Made by a program: the position numbers and the translations under genes
Shown: piece by piece, positions 14,982-23,450 of the stretch
Numbering within the stretch: the stretch's first letter is position 1
Layout: each line of letters begins with the position of its first letter
Origin: Moraxellaceae bacterium UBA2477
GTDB lineage: Bacteria; Pseudomonadota; Gammaproteobacteria; Pseudomonadales; Moraxellaceae
Length of the DNA: 24,792 nucleotides
NCBI GenBank assembly: GCA_002342025.1
Contig: DDPD01000082.1
Location: forward strand, 1 to 24,792
Reading direction: 5' to 3'
The notes under the pieces: model-generated
What the model was told of the DNA's origin: nothing
Seen by the model: the letters and a program-made list of their open reading frames with translations, nothing else
The model's database searches: none

Positions 14982-17216
14982 TTACTCGCTGGCCGAAATG
15001 GCCAAGCCACAGCGCTTTGCTAGGCCGAGGAAATCTGGAAAACTGGTCGCCACGTTAGCGCAGTCACGAATCACAATGGGGCCGTTTGCCCGCAAACCCG
15101 CCATGGCAAAGGACATGGCAATTCGGTGGTCACCGTGGCTGACCACTTCACCACTACCGAGTTGCCCGCCTTGAATAACGATGCCATCGGGTGTGGGCTC
15201 TGCGCTGATGCCCAAAATAGCCAGGCCATCGGCCATCACTTGAATACGGTCCGACTCTTTTACGCGTAGCTCTTCAGCACCGGTAAGTACCGTTGTGCCC
15301 TCTGCACAGGCAGCGGCAATAAACAGCGCTGGAAACTCATCAATTGCCAGGGGCACTTGATCTTCCGGAATGTTAATGCCCTTCAGTTGTGCTGAGCGTA
15401 CGCGGATATCCGCTACCGGTTCGCCGCCAATTTCACGCTCGTTGAATACTTCCAGATTGCCGCCCATGGCTTTTAGAATATTGATGACACCCACACGCGT
15501 GGGGTTAATGCCAACATGTTCCAGGGTTAGATCAGAGTTCGGGGCAATGGAAGCTGCAACTAGGAAAAACGCCGCCGAGGAAATATCTGAGGGCACATCA
15601 ATCTTCGTTGCGGTGAGCTTGCCGCCACCGCGCAACGAGGCTGTAGCGCCCTGCACCTTCACTTCATAACCGAAGCCTTTCAGCATGCGCTCGGTATGGT
15701 CACGGGTCGGTGCAGGTTCAGTGACACTGGTTTCACCGTCAGCCCAGAGGCCAGCAAGCAATACACCGGACTTCACTTGAGCGCTGGCCACAGGCATATC
15801 GTAATGGATGCCCTTGAGGCCGCCCTTAGCCGCCGTGCTAGCACCGTGAACGCTGACCGGAGGCGTGCCGCGCTCACCCGTGGTCTGGATATCCGCTCCC
15901 ATTAAACGCAGAGGCTTGGCAATGCGCTCCATCGGGCGTTTGGTCAACGACGCGTCGCCAGTCATCACGGTATCGAAGGGTTGTGCCGACAAAATGCCGG
16001 ACAAGAGACGCATGGAGGTACCGGAATTACCAACATAGAGCGGGCCTGGTGCAGGCTTTAGGCCGTGCAGACCAACGCCATGCACACGCACGCGACCGCG
16101 CTCGGGGCCTTCGATGACCACGCCCATGTCACGGAATGCCTGTAGGGTTGCTAGCGCGTCTTCGCCTTCGAGGAAGCCGGTTACTTCCGTAATGCCCTCT
16201 GCAATAGAGCCGAGCATGATGGAGCGATGCGAGATGGATTTGTCGCCCGGCACACGAATGCGGCCATTCATGCGGCCTCCGGGCTGGACGGTATAGGTCA
16301 GATCTTTTTCGGCAGTCATGGGTTTCGCATAGGCCGTTCCGGCCAACATGTGGGTGAAGTGTTCTCGTGCCACACGGGCACGCGTGAAAATTCCGAGTAA
16401 AGCTTCGCTATCACCCGTGGTAATGGCTTGGCGCAGTAGACGCGTGCCCGACTCAAAGCCATCCAAGGCCTCCAGAACGGCATCGCGATTCGCTAAGAAG
16501 ATGTCATGCCACATGGTCGGATCGCTGCCGGCAATGCGGGTGAAGTCACGGAAACCGCCGGCGGCATAGCGGAAAATATCCAGGTTATTGGATTCTCGCG
16601 CCAAGGTATCGACCAGTGAAAACGCCAGTAAGTGCGGCAAATGACTGGTCCGGGCTAGTACAGAGTCATGACGCTCAACGCTCATGGTTAACACATCCGC
16701 CTGCGCCCTTTGCCACAGCGAGGTCACCAACGCGAGGGCCTCGGCCTGCGTAGTCGGCAATGGCGTGAGAATGACCTTGTGGCCTGCAAAGAGATTGGCA
16801 CGACCCGCAAGCACACCGCTTTGCTCAGAGCCTGCAATGGGATGGCCCGGAACAAACGTAGGCGGCACTTTGCCCCAGACGGCTTCAGCAGCAGCCACGA
16901 CATTACCTTTTGTACTGCCGACATCGGTTATCACTGCCTGCGCCGACAGTGCTGGCTTAATAGCGCGCAAAATGCTTTCAGTGGCATTAACAGGCATGGC
17001 CAATATGACCAAATCAGCCCCGCGCACGGCATCTGCCGGGTCCGCATAACCGATATCAATCAGCCCTAGCTGACGTGCCAGAGCCAAAGTCTGACTGCTA
17101 CGACTAGCAGCGGTGATGCGCTCCACCAGCTGTTGCTCGCGCATAACGCGCGCCAAGCTAGAGCCGATGAGACCAAAGCCGACAAAAGCGACTTGGCGCA
17201 GTGGCCAGCGTGTCAT
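14982..17216 (-). CDS. tyrA-aroA: Bifunctional prephenate dehydrogenase / EPSP synthase fusion
   Basis: A 744-residue fusion acting at two points of aromatic amino-acid synthesis. Residues 1 to about 295 are prephenate dehydrogenase: NAD-binding G13-F-G-L-I-G18, G124-H-P-I-A-G-S-E and SHLPHLLAFSL with the conserved histidines. Residues from about 305 are 3-phosphoshikimate 1-carboxyvinyltransferase: P323-G-D-K-S-I-S-H-R, GNSGTSMRLL, RPM-x-R, SAQVKSG, RDHTER, NPTR, KESDR and GDHRIAM. The GDKS, SAQxK, RxHTE and NxTR set is that reported for class-II, glyphosate-tolerant EPSP synthases. The fusion is typical of pseudomonads and Acinetobacter. Its ATG overlaps the hisC stop as ATGA, suggesting coupled translation. 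An internal ATG at 16319 could start the EPSPS half alone, but has no ribosome-binding site. Confidence 0.96.
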   Translation of the reverse strand: MTRWPLRQVAFVGFGLIGSSLARVMREQQLVERITAASRSSQTLALARQLGLIDIGYADPADAVRGADLVILAMPVNATESILRAIKPALSAQAVITDVGSTKGNVVAAAEAVWGKVPPTFVPGHPIAGSEQSGVLAGRANLFAGHKVILTPLPTTQAEALALVTSLWQRAQADVLTMSVERHDSVLARTSHLPHLLAFSLVDTLARESNNLDIFRYAAGGFRDFTRIAGSDPTMWHDIFLANRDAVLEALDGFESGTRLLRQAITTGDSEALLGIFTRARVAREHFTHMLAGTAYAKPMTAEKDLTYTVQPGGRMNGRIRVPGDKSISHRSIMLGSIAEGITEVTGFLEGEDALATLQAFRDMGVVIEGPERGRVRVHGVGLHGLKPAPGPLYVGNSGTSMRLLSGILSAQPFDTVMTGDASLTKRPMERIAKPLRLMGADIQTTGERGTPPVSVHGASTAAKGGLKGIHYDMPVASAQVKSGVLLAGLWADGETSVTEPAPTRDHTERMLKGFGYEVKVQGATASLRGGGKLTATKIDVPSDISSAAFFLVAASIAPNSDLTLEHVGINPTRVGVINILKAMGGNLEVFNEREIGGEPVADIRVRSAQLKGINIPEDQVPLAIDEFPALFIAAACAEGTTVLTGAEELRVKESDRIQVMADGLAILGISAEPTPDGIVIQGGQLGSGEVVSHGDHRIAMSFAMAGLRANGPIVIRDCANVATSFPDFLGLAKRCGLAISASE

Positions 17217-18340
17217 GCCGGGCTCCGGCTGGCAGCAAGTACACGCGCCAAGGCCTCTAAGCCAAATTCATTTTCTTCAGCCAGGCCGATGGAAATACGT
17301 AAATGCCTTGGTAAACCGTAGTTGGCCACGGGTCGAACAATCACGCCTTCTCTCAGCAGCGCTTGAAACAAGGGGGCGGCGTCTTGCTGCATGTCGACGC
17401 ATAGAAAATTTCCGCGCGAGGGAATGGCGCTGAGCCCAAGGGCCGCCAATCCCGTTAACCATTGCTGCATTCCCGCCTGATTCAAGTCGCGGGTTTTAGC
17501 CACGAACTCATCATCATTAATGGCTGCCGCAGCCGCAATTAACGCTAAACTATTAACATTAAATGGCTGGCGTACTCTATTGATAATATTGGTTATTTCA
17601 GGAGAAGAAACAGCATAACCAACACGCAAAGAGGCCAAGCCATAAGCTTTCGCCAAAGTGCGGGACACAATCAAATTGGGGTGCTTAGGCAGCTCTTTCA
17701 GGCCATCTAAAGCATCGGGGGCAGTCACAAACTCACCGTATGCTTCATCCAACACAACCACGATGTGCGCTGGCACTTGCGCCATGAATGCTGTGAAATC
17801 AGCCGCTTCGAACCAAGTGCCCGTGGGGTTATTGGGGTTTGCCAGAAAGATGACTTTCGTGGCCGGCGTGATCGCAGCAGCCATGGCCGGTAAATCATGA
17901 CCATAATGACGTGCCGGCACAGCGATTCCGCGCGCACCTACCGCTTGCACTGCCAAGGGATAAACCGCAAACGCATGTTCAGCAAAAATGGCGTCATCAC
18001 CCTCACCCAGAAAAGCACGAGCAACCAGCTCCAGCACATCATTAGAGCCATTGCCCAGCGTGATGCTATCCAAACTTAAGCCAAAACGCTGGCTTAGCGC
18101 CTGCTTAAGGATAAAACCATTGCCATCGGGGTAACGGCCCAGCTCCACAGGATCACCCTGCACTGCTTGCTGCAAAGCAGCGAGTGCTTTTGGCGAGGGT
18201 CCGAGTGGGTTTTCATTGCTGGCTAACTTCACCACACGGGTCAGGCCCAACTCGCGCTGCAACTCAGTAATGGGCTTGCCCGGCTGATAAGGCGCGAGGT
18301 GTTGGACACAGGGTCGTGCTTGCTTAAGAAATGGCGTCAT
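17213..18340 (-). CDS. hisC: Histidinol-phosphate aminotransferase (HisC2-type)
   Basis: A 375-residue PLP aminotransferase of fold type I. The PLP lysine is K231 in SRTLAKAYGLASLRVGY; N170 (NPNNPTG), D198-E-A-Y201 and R239 complete the cofactor site. LASNENPLGPSP is the HisC family N-terminal block. Position between pheA and tyrA/aroA indicates a main role in phenylalanine and tyrosine formation (transamination of prephenate, phenylpyruvate or hydroxyphenylpyruvate), with histidinol phosphate as a possible second substrate. That is inference from context. ATG 18340 lies 10 bases after the pheA stop, with GAGAA upstream; a GTG at 18364 inside pheA would add eight unlike residues. The stop overlaps the tyrA start. 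Confidence 0.93.
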   Translation of the reverse strand: MTPFLKQARPCVQHLAPYQPGKPITELQRELGLTRVVKLASNENPLGPSPKALAALQQAVQGDPVELGRYPDGNGFILKQALSQRFGLSLDSITLGNGSNDVLELVARAFLGEGDDAIFAEHAFAVYPLAVQAVGARGIAVPARHYGHDLPAMAAAITPATKVIFLANPNNPTGTWFEAADFTAFMAQVPAHIVVVLDEAYGEFVTAPDALDGLKELPKHPNLIVSRTLAKAYGLASLRVGYAVSSPEITNIINRVRQPFNVNSLALIAAAAAINDDEFVAKTRDLNQAGMQQWLTGLAALGLSAIPSRGNFLCVDMQQDAAPLFQALLREGVIVRPVANYGLPRHLRISIGLAEENEFGLEALARVLAASRSPA

Positions 18341-18350
18341 GGCAGCGTTC

Positions 18351-19448
18351 TCAGAGCACAGCACGCGGGTAGGAACCCAGCCATTTCACTTGACGCATAC
18401 GCGGCTCAAGTTCAGCCATGACTTCTTTAACCAGCGGATCGTCTTGGTGCCCTTCGAAATCAATGAAGAACACATAAGTCCACACATCATGCTTGCTCGG
18501 ACGGCTTTCAATACGCGTTAAGTTAATACCGCGACGGTAGAAAGGCTCCAACAAGGTATAGAGCGCACCGGCTTCGTTATTGCGTACGGAGACGATGATT
18601 GAGCTCTTGTCATCTCCAGAACGCGCTACCGACTCACGACCAATAATTAAGAAACGGGTCGTATTGTTCGGATTATCCTCAATGCGCTCGTGCAACTTCG
18701 TTAGACCGTAGAGCTCGGCAGCGGTTTCACCCGCAATCGCAGCCGAATGCCATTCGCCTTTAATCCGGCGCGCAGCCTCGGCATTGCTCGACACCGCCAC
18801 GCGCTCAGCTTTTGGAAAATTCGCATCCAGCCATTTACGGCACTGCGCTAAAGACTGCTGATGCGAGTAAATGCGTGAAATTGACGCTAACTGCGTGCCT
18901 TCAGACACCAATAAATGGTGATGAATACGCAGCTCTACCTCGCCAATAATCTGCAGATTCGAGTCCAAGAAAGAGTCTAGCGTATGGCTGACCATCCCTT
19001 CAGACGAGTTTTCTACTGGCACCACGCCATAATTGACGCTGCCAGCCGCCACTTCGCGGAAAACATCGTCAATATTGGCCAGCGGTACTGTTTGCACCGA
19101 GTGGCCGAAATGCTTCAGCGCCGCCGTTTGCGTAAAAGTGCCGTGAGGCCCCAGGAAAGCAATGCGCAGCGGATGTTCCAACGCCAAACAGGCCGACATG
19201 ATTTCACGGAACAGGCGTGCCATCTCTTCGGGGTGTAACGGACCTTCGTTACGCGCCATGACCTTGTTCAGTACCTGCGCTTCGCGCTCAGGGCGGTAAA
19301 ACACCGTAGCGTCAGGCTCTGTGGCCTTTTTCACTTCGGCTACTTGCTGAGCGCAACGCGCACGGGCACTGATTAAACGCTGAATCTCAGCGTCTATCCC
19401 GTCAATTTCGCTACGGATTAATTCCAAGCTGGGCAATTTTTCGCTCAT
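18351..19448 (-). CDS. pheA: Bifunctional chorismate mutase / prephenate dehydratase (P-protein)
   Basis: PheA turns chorismate to prephenate and then to phenylpyruvate, committing to phenylalanine. Domains in the 365 residues: AroQ-type chorismate mutase (about 5-92, LRS/IRSEIDGIDAEIQRLI pattern), prephenate dehydratase (about 95-270, FLGPHGTFTQTAA, PVENSSEG and the catalytic T264-R-F266), and a C-terminal ACT domain (about 283-360) with G294-A-L-Y and E314-S-R-P for feedback inhibition by phenylalanine. The ATG has a strong AGGAAGG site. It follows serC by 24 bases, in the conserved serC-pheA-hisC order. No leader peptide rich in Phe is seen, so attenuation like that of E. coli pheA is unlikely here. 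Confidence 0.97.
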   Translation of the reverse strand: MSEKLPSLELIRSEIDGIDAEIQRLISARARCAQQVAEVKKATEPDATVFYRPEREAQVLNKVMARNEGPLHPEEMARLFREIMSACLALEHPLRIAFLGPHGTFTQTAALKHFGHSVQTVPLANIDDVFREVAAGSVNYGVVPVENSSEGMVSHTLDSFLDSNLQIIGEVELRIHHHLLVSEGTQLASISRIYSHQQSLAQCRKWLDANFPKAERVAVSSNAEAARRIKGEWHSAAIAGETAAELYGLTKLHERIEDNPNNTTRFLIIGRESVARSGDDKSSIIVSVRNNEAGALYTLLEPFYRRGINLTRIESRPSKHDVWTYVFFIDFEGHQDDPLVKEVMAELEPRMRQVKWLGSYPRAVL

Positions 19449-19472
19449 GCTAGCCGCCTTCCTGAACTCAGA

Positions 19473-20552
19473 TTAGCCATGACGACGGGCAAAATCGCCC
19501 ATGAAATCGATCAGGGCATCTACTGCCGCTTCGGGCACCGCGTTGTACAAGCTGGCACGCATACCGCCCACCGAACGGTGGCCGGCCAAATTCAGCAGGC
19601 GCAGCTGCTCGGCTTCGGCCAAGAATGTTTTATCTAGCTTGGCATCCGCCAAGGTGAACGGCACATTCATGCGCGAGCGATTCGCTAGCGCAACTGGATT
19701 AGCATAGAAATCGGAGCCATCAATCGCGGCATACAGCTTGCGGGCTTTGCGGGCATTGAGCTCTGCCATCGCCGTCAGGCCGCCCTGCTGCTTCAGCCAC
19801 TGAAAGACCAAGCCCGCTAAGTACCACGCGTAAGTCGGCGGCGTGTTGTACATCGAGCCATTCTTCGCGGACACCGCGTAATCCAGCAAAGTAGGCGTAC
19901 CGGGCTTGACGTGACCCAGCAGGTCTTCACGCACAATGACCACGACAATGCCTGCCGGACCGATGTTTTTCTGAGCGCCTGCGTAGATCAAACCGAACTT
20001 AGACACATCTAAGGGTTCGGAAAGAATGCTTGACGAATAATCCGCCACCAAGGGCACATCCACCTGTGGGATGAAATCGAACTCAACGCCGTGGATGGTC
20101 TCATTCGGGGTGTAGTGCAGATAGGCCGCCTTAGGGTCGAGCTGCCAGGTGTTGAAGGCCGGTACGCTACGGAAATTGTTGGCCACATCAGTGGCCACCA
20201 CGTTAACGCCCGCGTACTTACGCGCTTCTTCAATGGCTTTTTCTGACCAAACACCGGTGCAGACATAGTCTGCCGATGCGTGGCCACGCAACAAGTTCAG
20301 CGGCACTTGGGCAAATTGCAGTGTGGCGCCGCCCTGAAGGAACAGCACTTTGTAATTCGCTGGAATATTGAGCAGGTCGCGCAGATCCTGCTCTGCTTGC
20401 TCCGCAATACCCACAAAATCGGCACCGCGATGGCTCATTTCCATGATGGAGCAGCCACGCCCCTGCCAATCGACTAAATCAATCTGGGCTTGTTGCAACA
20501 CGGCTTCCGGCAATGCAGCCGGGCCCGCGCAAAAGTTATACGCTCTCGTCAT
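19473..20552 (-). CDS. serC: Phosphoserine aminotransferase
   Basis: SerC makes 3-phosphoserine from 3-phosphohydroxypyruvate (serine synthesis) and also serves PLP synthesis. The 359 residues begin with YNFCAGPAALP, the family start. The PLP lysine is K195 in YAGAQKNIGPAG, with D171 (VADYSSSIL) binding the pyridine nitrogen. MSHRG and the C-terminal GGMRASLYNAV are diagnostic. Its start lies inside the end of gyrA (17-base overlap), where the ribosome-binding site is weak, so translation may depend on ribosomes ending gyrA. The C-terminal half is followed closely by pheA. Confidence 0.97.
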   Translation of the reverse strand: MTRAYNFCAGPAALPEAVLQQAQIDLVDWQGRGCSIMEMSHRGADFVGIAEQAEQDLRDLLNIPANYKVLFLQGGATLQFAQVPLNLLRGHASADYVCTGVWSEKAIEEARKYAGVNVVATDVANNFRSVPAFNTWQLDPKAAYLHYTPNETIHGVEFDFIPQVDVPLVADYSSSILSEPLDVSKFGLIYAGAQKNIGPAGIVVVIVREDLLGHVKPGTPTLLDYAVSAKNGSMYNTPPTYAWYLAGLVFQWLKQQGGLTAMAELNARKARKLYAAIDGSDFYANPVALANRSRMNVPFTLADAKLDKTFLAEAEQLRLLNLAGHRSVGGMRASLYNAVPEAAVDALIDFMGDFARRHG

Positions 20553-23319
20553 CTTGCACCGATGGGTCTGTGGACAAATTCTCAGTCGGCTCAGCCGCCT
20601 CGTCTGTTGGTGAGGCCAGCGCTGTCACTGCCTCGGCTTCGCCTTCAATGAAGTCGTCTTCTTCCACTTCATCTAAGCGCACCAAGCCAACAAGCTTCTC
20701 GTTTTTACCCAGCTTAATCAGCGTGACACCTTGGGTATTGCGGGACAGCACGGACACTTCACTGACACGGGTACGCACCAAAGTACCTTGATCAGAAATC
20801 AGCATAAGCTCATCTGAATCAATGACTTGGACGGCACCAATCAGCGCGCCATTACGATCACTGGTTTGCATGGCGATAACGCCTTGACCGCCACGACCGC
20901 GACGCGGGTATTCGGCCAACTCCGAACGCTTACCAAAGCCGTTCTCGGACGCCGTGAGAATCTTGGCGCCCGTTTGCGGGATGATCATGGAGATCAAACG
21001 CTGACCTTCAGGTAAGCGCATGCCGCGAACACCGCGCGCAGTACGGCCCATGGTACGCACATGCTTTTCTTTAAAGCGAATCACTTTGCCGCCATCCGAG
21101 AACAACATGACTTCGGATGCACCGTTGGTAACTGCAACAGCAATTAAGGTATCGCCTTCATCAAGTTTCAAAGCGATGAGGCCACTGCTACGGGGACGGC
21201 TAAACTGTGACAGCAAGGTCTTTTTCACGGTGCCCGACGCGGTCGCCATGAAAATGTAGTCACCAGTGGGTTCATCTGTGCCCGTTACGCCCAAATCGGC
21301 CGCGTCGTCGCCTTCTTCGTCATCACCTTCTGGCAACGCATCAATGACGGTTTCGTCTAGCTCTTCATCGTCTGCCAGCTCTTGATCGGCATAGGCCGCC
21401 AAATCAATGGGGAGCAGTGCTGTAACGCGCTCATTTGGCGCCAATGGCAGTAAGTTCACCAGCGGTCGGCCCTTGGAGCCACGGCTGGCTTGCGGCAGCT
21501 CATAAACCTTCAACCAATAGACCTTACCCGCACTGGTGAAGCAGAGCACGGTATCGTGCGTGCTGGCGACTAGAAGATGCTCGATATAGTCCTCATCTTT
21601 CATGCTGGTGGCGGACTTGCCGCGACCGCCACGACGCTGCGCGCGATAGTCGGTAATCGGCTGAATTTTGGCGTAACCCGTATGCGAAATGGTCAACACC
21701 ACATCTTCTTCGTTGATCAAATCTTCCAGCGTCAAATCCAGACGCGTGGCGATAATTTCGGTACGACGCTTATCACCGTAGAGTGCCAGGGTGTCGCGCA
21801 GTTCATCACGAATCACGTTTAAGAGACGCTCAGGCTCTTCAAGAATCAATGCCAACGCACTGATTTTAGTCAGAATTTCAGCGTATTCTGCCACTAGCTT
21901 ATCTTGCTCAAGACCCGTCAGACGGTTGAGACGAAGATCGAGAATAGCTTGTGCTTGTTCGGCAGATAGCGAATAGCGGCCATTATTGAAGCCATAGGCC
22001 AGCGACAACCCTTCTGGTCGGCAAGCATGCACATCGCCAGCACGCTCAAGCATGCCTTCAACCGCACCTGGCAACCAACTTTCAGCCATCAGGCGCTCTT
22101 TAGCCTCGCTCGGGCTAGGAGACTGCTTAATCAGCTCAATAACCGGGTCGATATTGGCCAGTGCGACCGCCAAGCCTTCAAGAATATGGCCGCGCTCACG
22201 GGCTTTGCGTAGTTCAAAGACAGTACGGCGGGTGACGACTTCGCGGCGGTGGCGCACAAAGGCTTCAAGAATCTGCTTGAGATTCATGATCTTAGGCTGA
22301 CCATCTTCAATGGCCACCATGTTGATGCCAAACACGCTTTGCAGCTGCGTTTGCGCAAACAGGTTATTCACCACCACTTCTGCCATTTCACCGCGCTTCA
22401 GCTCGATGACAATGCGCATACCGTCTTTATCGGACTCATCACGCAGCTCGGAGATGCCCTCGAGCTTTTTCTCTTTCACCAGCTCGGCAATCTTCTCGAT
22501 CACGCGAGCCTTGTTGAGCTGATACGGAATTTCCGTGAAAACAATGGTTTGGCGATTGGTCTTGGCATCGGTCTCGACATGATGACGGGCGCGCATGTAA
22601 ATGCGGCCGCGACCCGTTCGATAAGCCTCAACAATACCGGCGCGGCCATTGATGATGCCAGCGGTCGGGAAGTCTGGGCCGGTGATGTGCTGCATCAGGC
22701 CGTCAACATCGAGATCCGGATTGTCGATCAATGCCAGAACGGCATTGATGACTTCGGTCATATTGTGCGGCGGAATGTTGGTCGCCATGCCCACGGCAAT
22801 ACCGCTAGAGCCATTGACCAGCAAATTCGGCACACGCGTTGGCATGACCGCCGGAATCATCTCGGTGCCGTCGTAATTCGGCACCCAGTCCGTGGTTTCT
22901 TTATCGAGATCGGCGAGCAGGTCATGCGCGAGACGCGTCATGCGCACTTCGGTGTAACGCATAGCAGCGGCGTTGTCGCCGTCTACCGAACCGAAGTTGC
23001 CCTGACCATCGACCAGCAAATAGCGCAGCGAGAAGGGCTGCGCCATACGCACGATGGTGTCGTAAACGGCGGTATCGCCGTGCGGGTGGTATTTACCGAT
23101 GACGTCGCCGACGACACGCGCCGACTTCTTATAGGCTTTATTCCAGTCGTTGCCGAGCTCGTGCATAGCGAACAGCACACGGCGGTGGACGGGCTTCAAA
23201 CCATCGCGAACATCCGGCAGCGCACGCCCGACAATCACGCTCATGGCGTAGTCGAGGTAGGACTGACGAAGTTCGTCTTCGATATTGACCGGGAGGATTT
23301 CCATGGCAACGTCGGACAT
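20536..23319 (-). CDS. gyrA: DNA gyrase subunit A
   Basis: GyrA carries the DNA breakage and rejoining activity of gyrase, working with GyrB (not in this window). The 927 residues show the catalytic R121-Y122, the quinolone region H80-G-D-T83-A-V-Y-D87, and the GyrA box Q-R-R-G-G-R-G in the C-terminal DNA-wrapping domain. Thr83 and intact Asp87 are the normal Pseudomonas state. Two unusual acidic stretches occur: an insertion in the wrapping domain (DNA 21266-21405, about 20 of 46 residues acidic and none basic) and an acidic tail of about 40 residues. ATG 23319 is chosen, with AAGAGA about 8 bases upstream; earlier in-frame codons give residues unlike the family. serC overlaps its end. It is divergent from ubiG. 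Confidence 0.97.
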   Translation of the reverse strand: MSDVAMEILPVNIEDELRQSYLDYAMSVIVGRALPDVRDGLKPVHRRVLFAMHELGNDWNKAYKKSARVVGDVIGKYHPHGDTAVYDTIVRMAQPFSLRYLLVDGQGNFGSVDGDNAAAMRYTEVRMTRLAHDLLADLDKETTDWVPNYDGTEMIPAVMPTRVPNLLVNGSSGIAVGMATNIPPHNMTEVINAVLALIDNPDLDVDGLMQHITGPDFPTAGIINGRAGIVEAYRTGRGRIYMRARHHVETDAKTNRQTIVFTEIPYQLNKARVIEKIAELVKEKKLEGISELRDESDKDGMRIVIELKRGEMAEVVVNNLFAQTQLQSVFGINMVAIEDGQPKIMNLKQILEAFVRHRREVVTRRTVFELRKARERGHILEGLAVALANIDPVIELIKQSPSPSEAKERLMAESWLPGAVEGMLERAGDVHACRPEGLSLAYGFNNGRYSLSAEQAQAILDLRLNRLTGLEQDKLVAEYAEILTKISALALILEEPERLLNVIRDELRDTLALYGDKRRTEIIATRLDLTLEDLINEEDVVLTISHTGYAKIQPITDYRAQRRGGRGKSATSMKDEDYIEHLLVASTHDTVLCFTSAGKVYWLKVYELPQASRGSKGRPLVNLLPLAPNERVTALLPIDLAAYADQELADDEELDETVIDALPEGDDEEGDDAADLGVTGTDEPTGDYIFMATASGTVKKTLLSQFSRPRSSGLIALKLDEGDTLIAVAVTNGASEVMLFSDGGKVIRFKEKHVRTMGRTARGVRGMRLPEGQRLISMIIPQTGAKILTASENGFGKRSELAEYPRRGRGGQGVIAMQTSDRNGALIGAVQVIDSDELMLISDQGTLVRTRVSEVSVLSRNTQGVTLIKLGKNEKLVGLVRLDEVEEDDFIEGEAEAVTALASPTDEAAEPTENLSTDPSVQDDESV

Positions 23320-23357
23320 GCAGTTTTCTCTTATTTTTAAGCGTTGCAAAGCGCTGG

Positions 23358-23366
23358 AGTCTAGCA
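23358..23366 (-). promoter_or_regulatory. Candidate extended -10 promoter of gyrA
   Basis: On the minus strand TGCTAGACT forms an extended -10 (TG, one base, TAGACT) about 40 bases before the gyrA start. No good -35 lies at the right distance. GCTAGACT also appears in the proposed glcB promoter. Confidence 0.35.
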
Positions 23367-23410
23367 CATGTGATGGCTTTGCCGTAGTCACGAGCAACAA
23401 CGAATGCCGC

Positions 23411-23416
23411 TATACT
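23411..23416 (+). promoter_or_regulatory. Candidate -10 element of the ubiG promoter
   Basis: TATACT, a 5 of 6 match to TATAAT, lies 34 bases before the ubiG ATG, giving a leader of about 28 bases. No strong -35 is seen 16-18 bases upstream. Confidence 0.4.
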
Positions 23417-23450
23417 GCGCATCCAATTTCTTATCTGACAGACTGCACTT

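Noticed and set aside
23062..23082. Thr at GyrA position 83, where E. coli has Ser, as a possible quinolone-resistance change.
   Set aside because: Thr83 is the normal residue in Pseudomonas and relatives, and Asp87 is unchanged, so the region reads as wild type.
22249..23340. A 363-codon open frame on the + strand, opposite gyrA.
   Set aside because: It is antisense to the conserved catalytic part of GyrA and its composition is that of a mirrored gene (rich in His, Asn and Val); no domain is visible.
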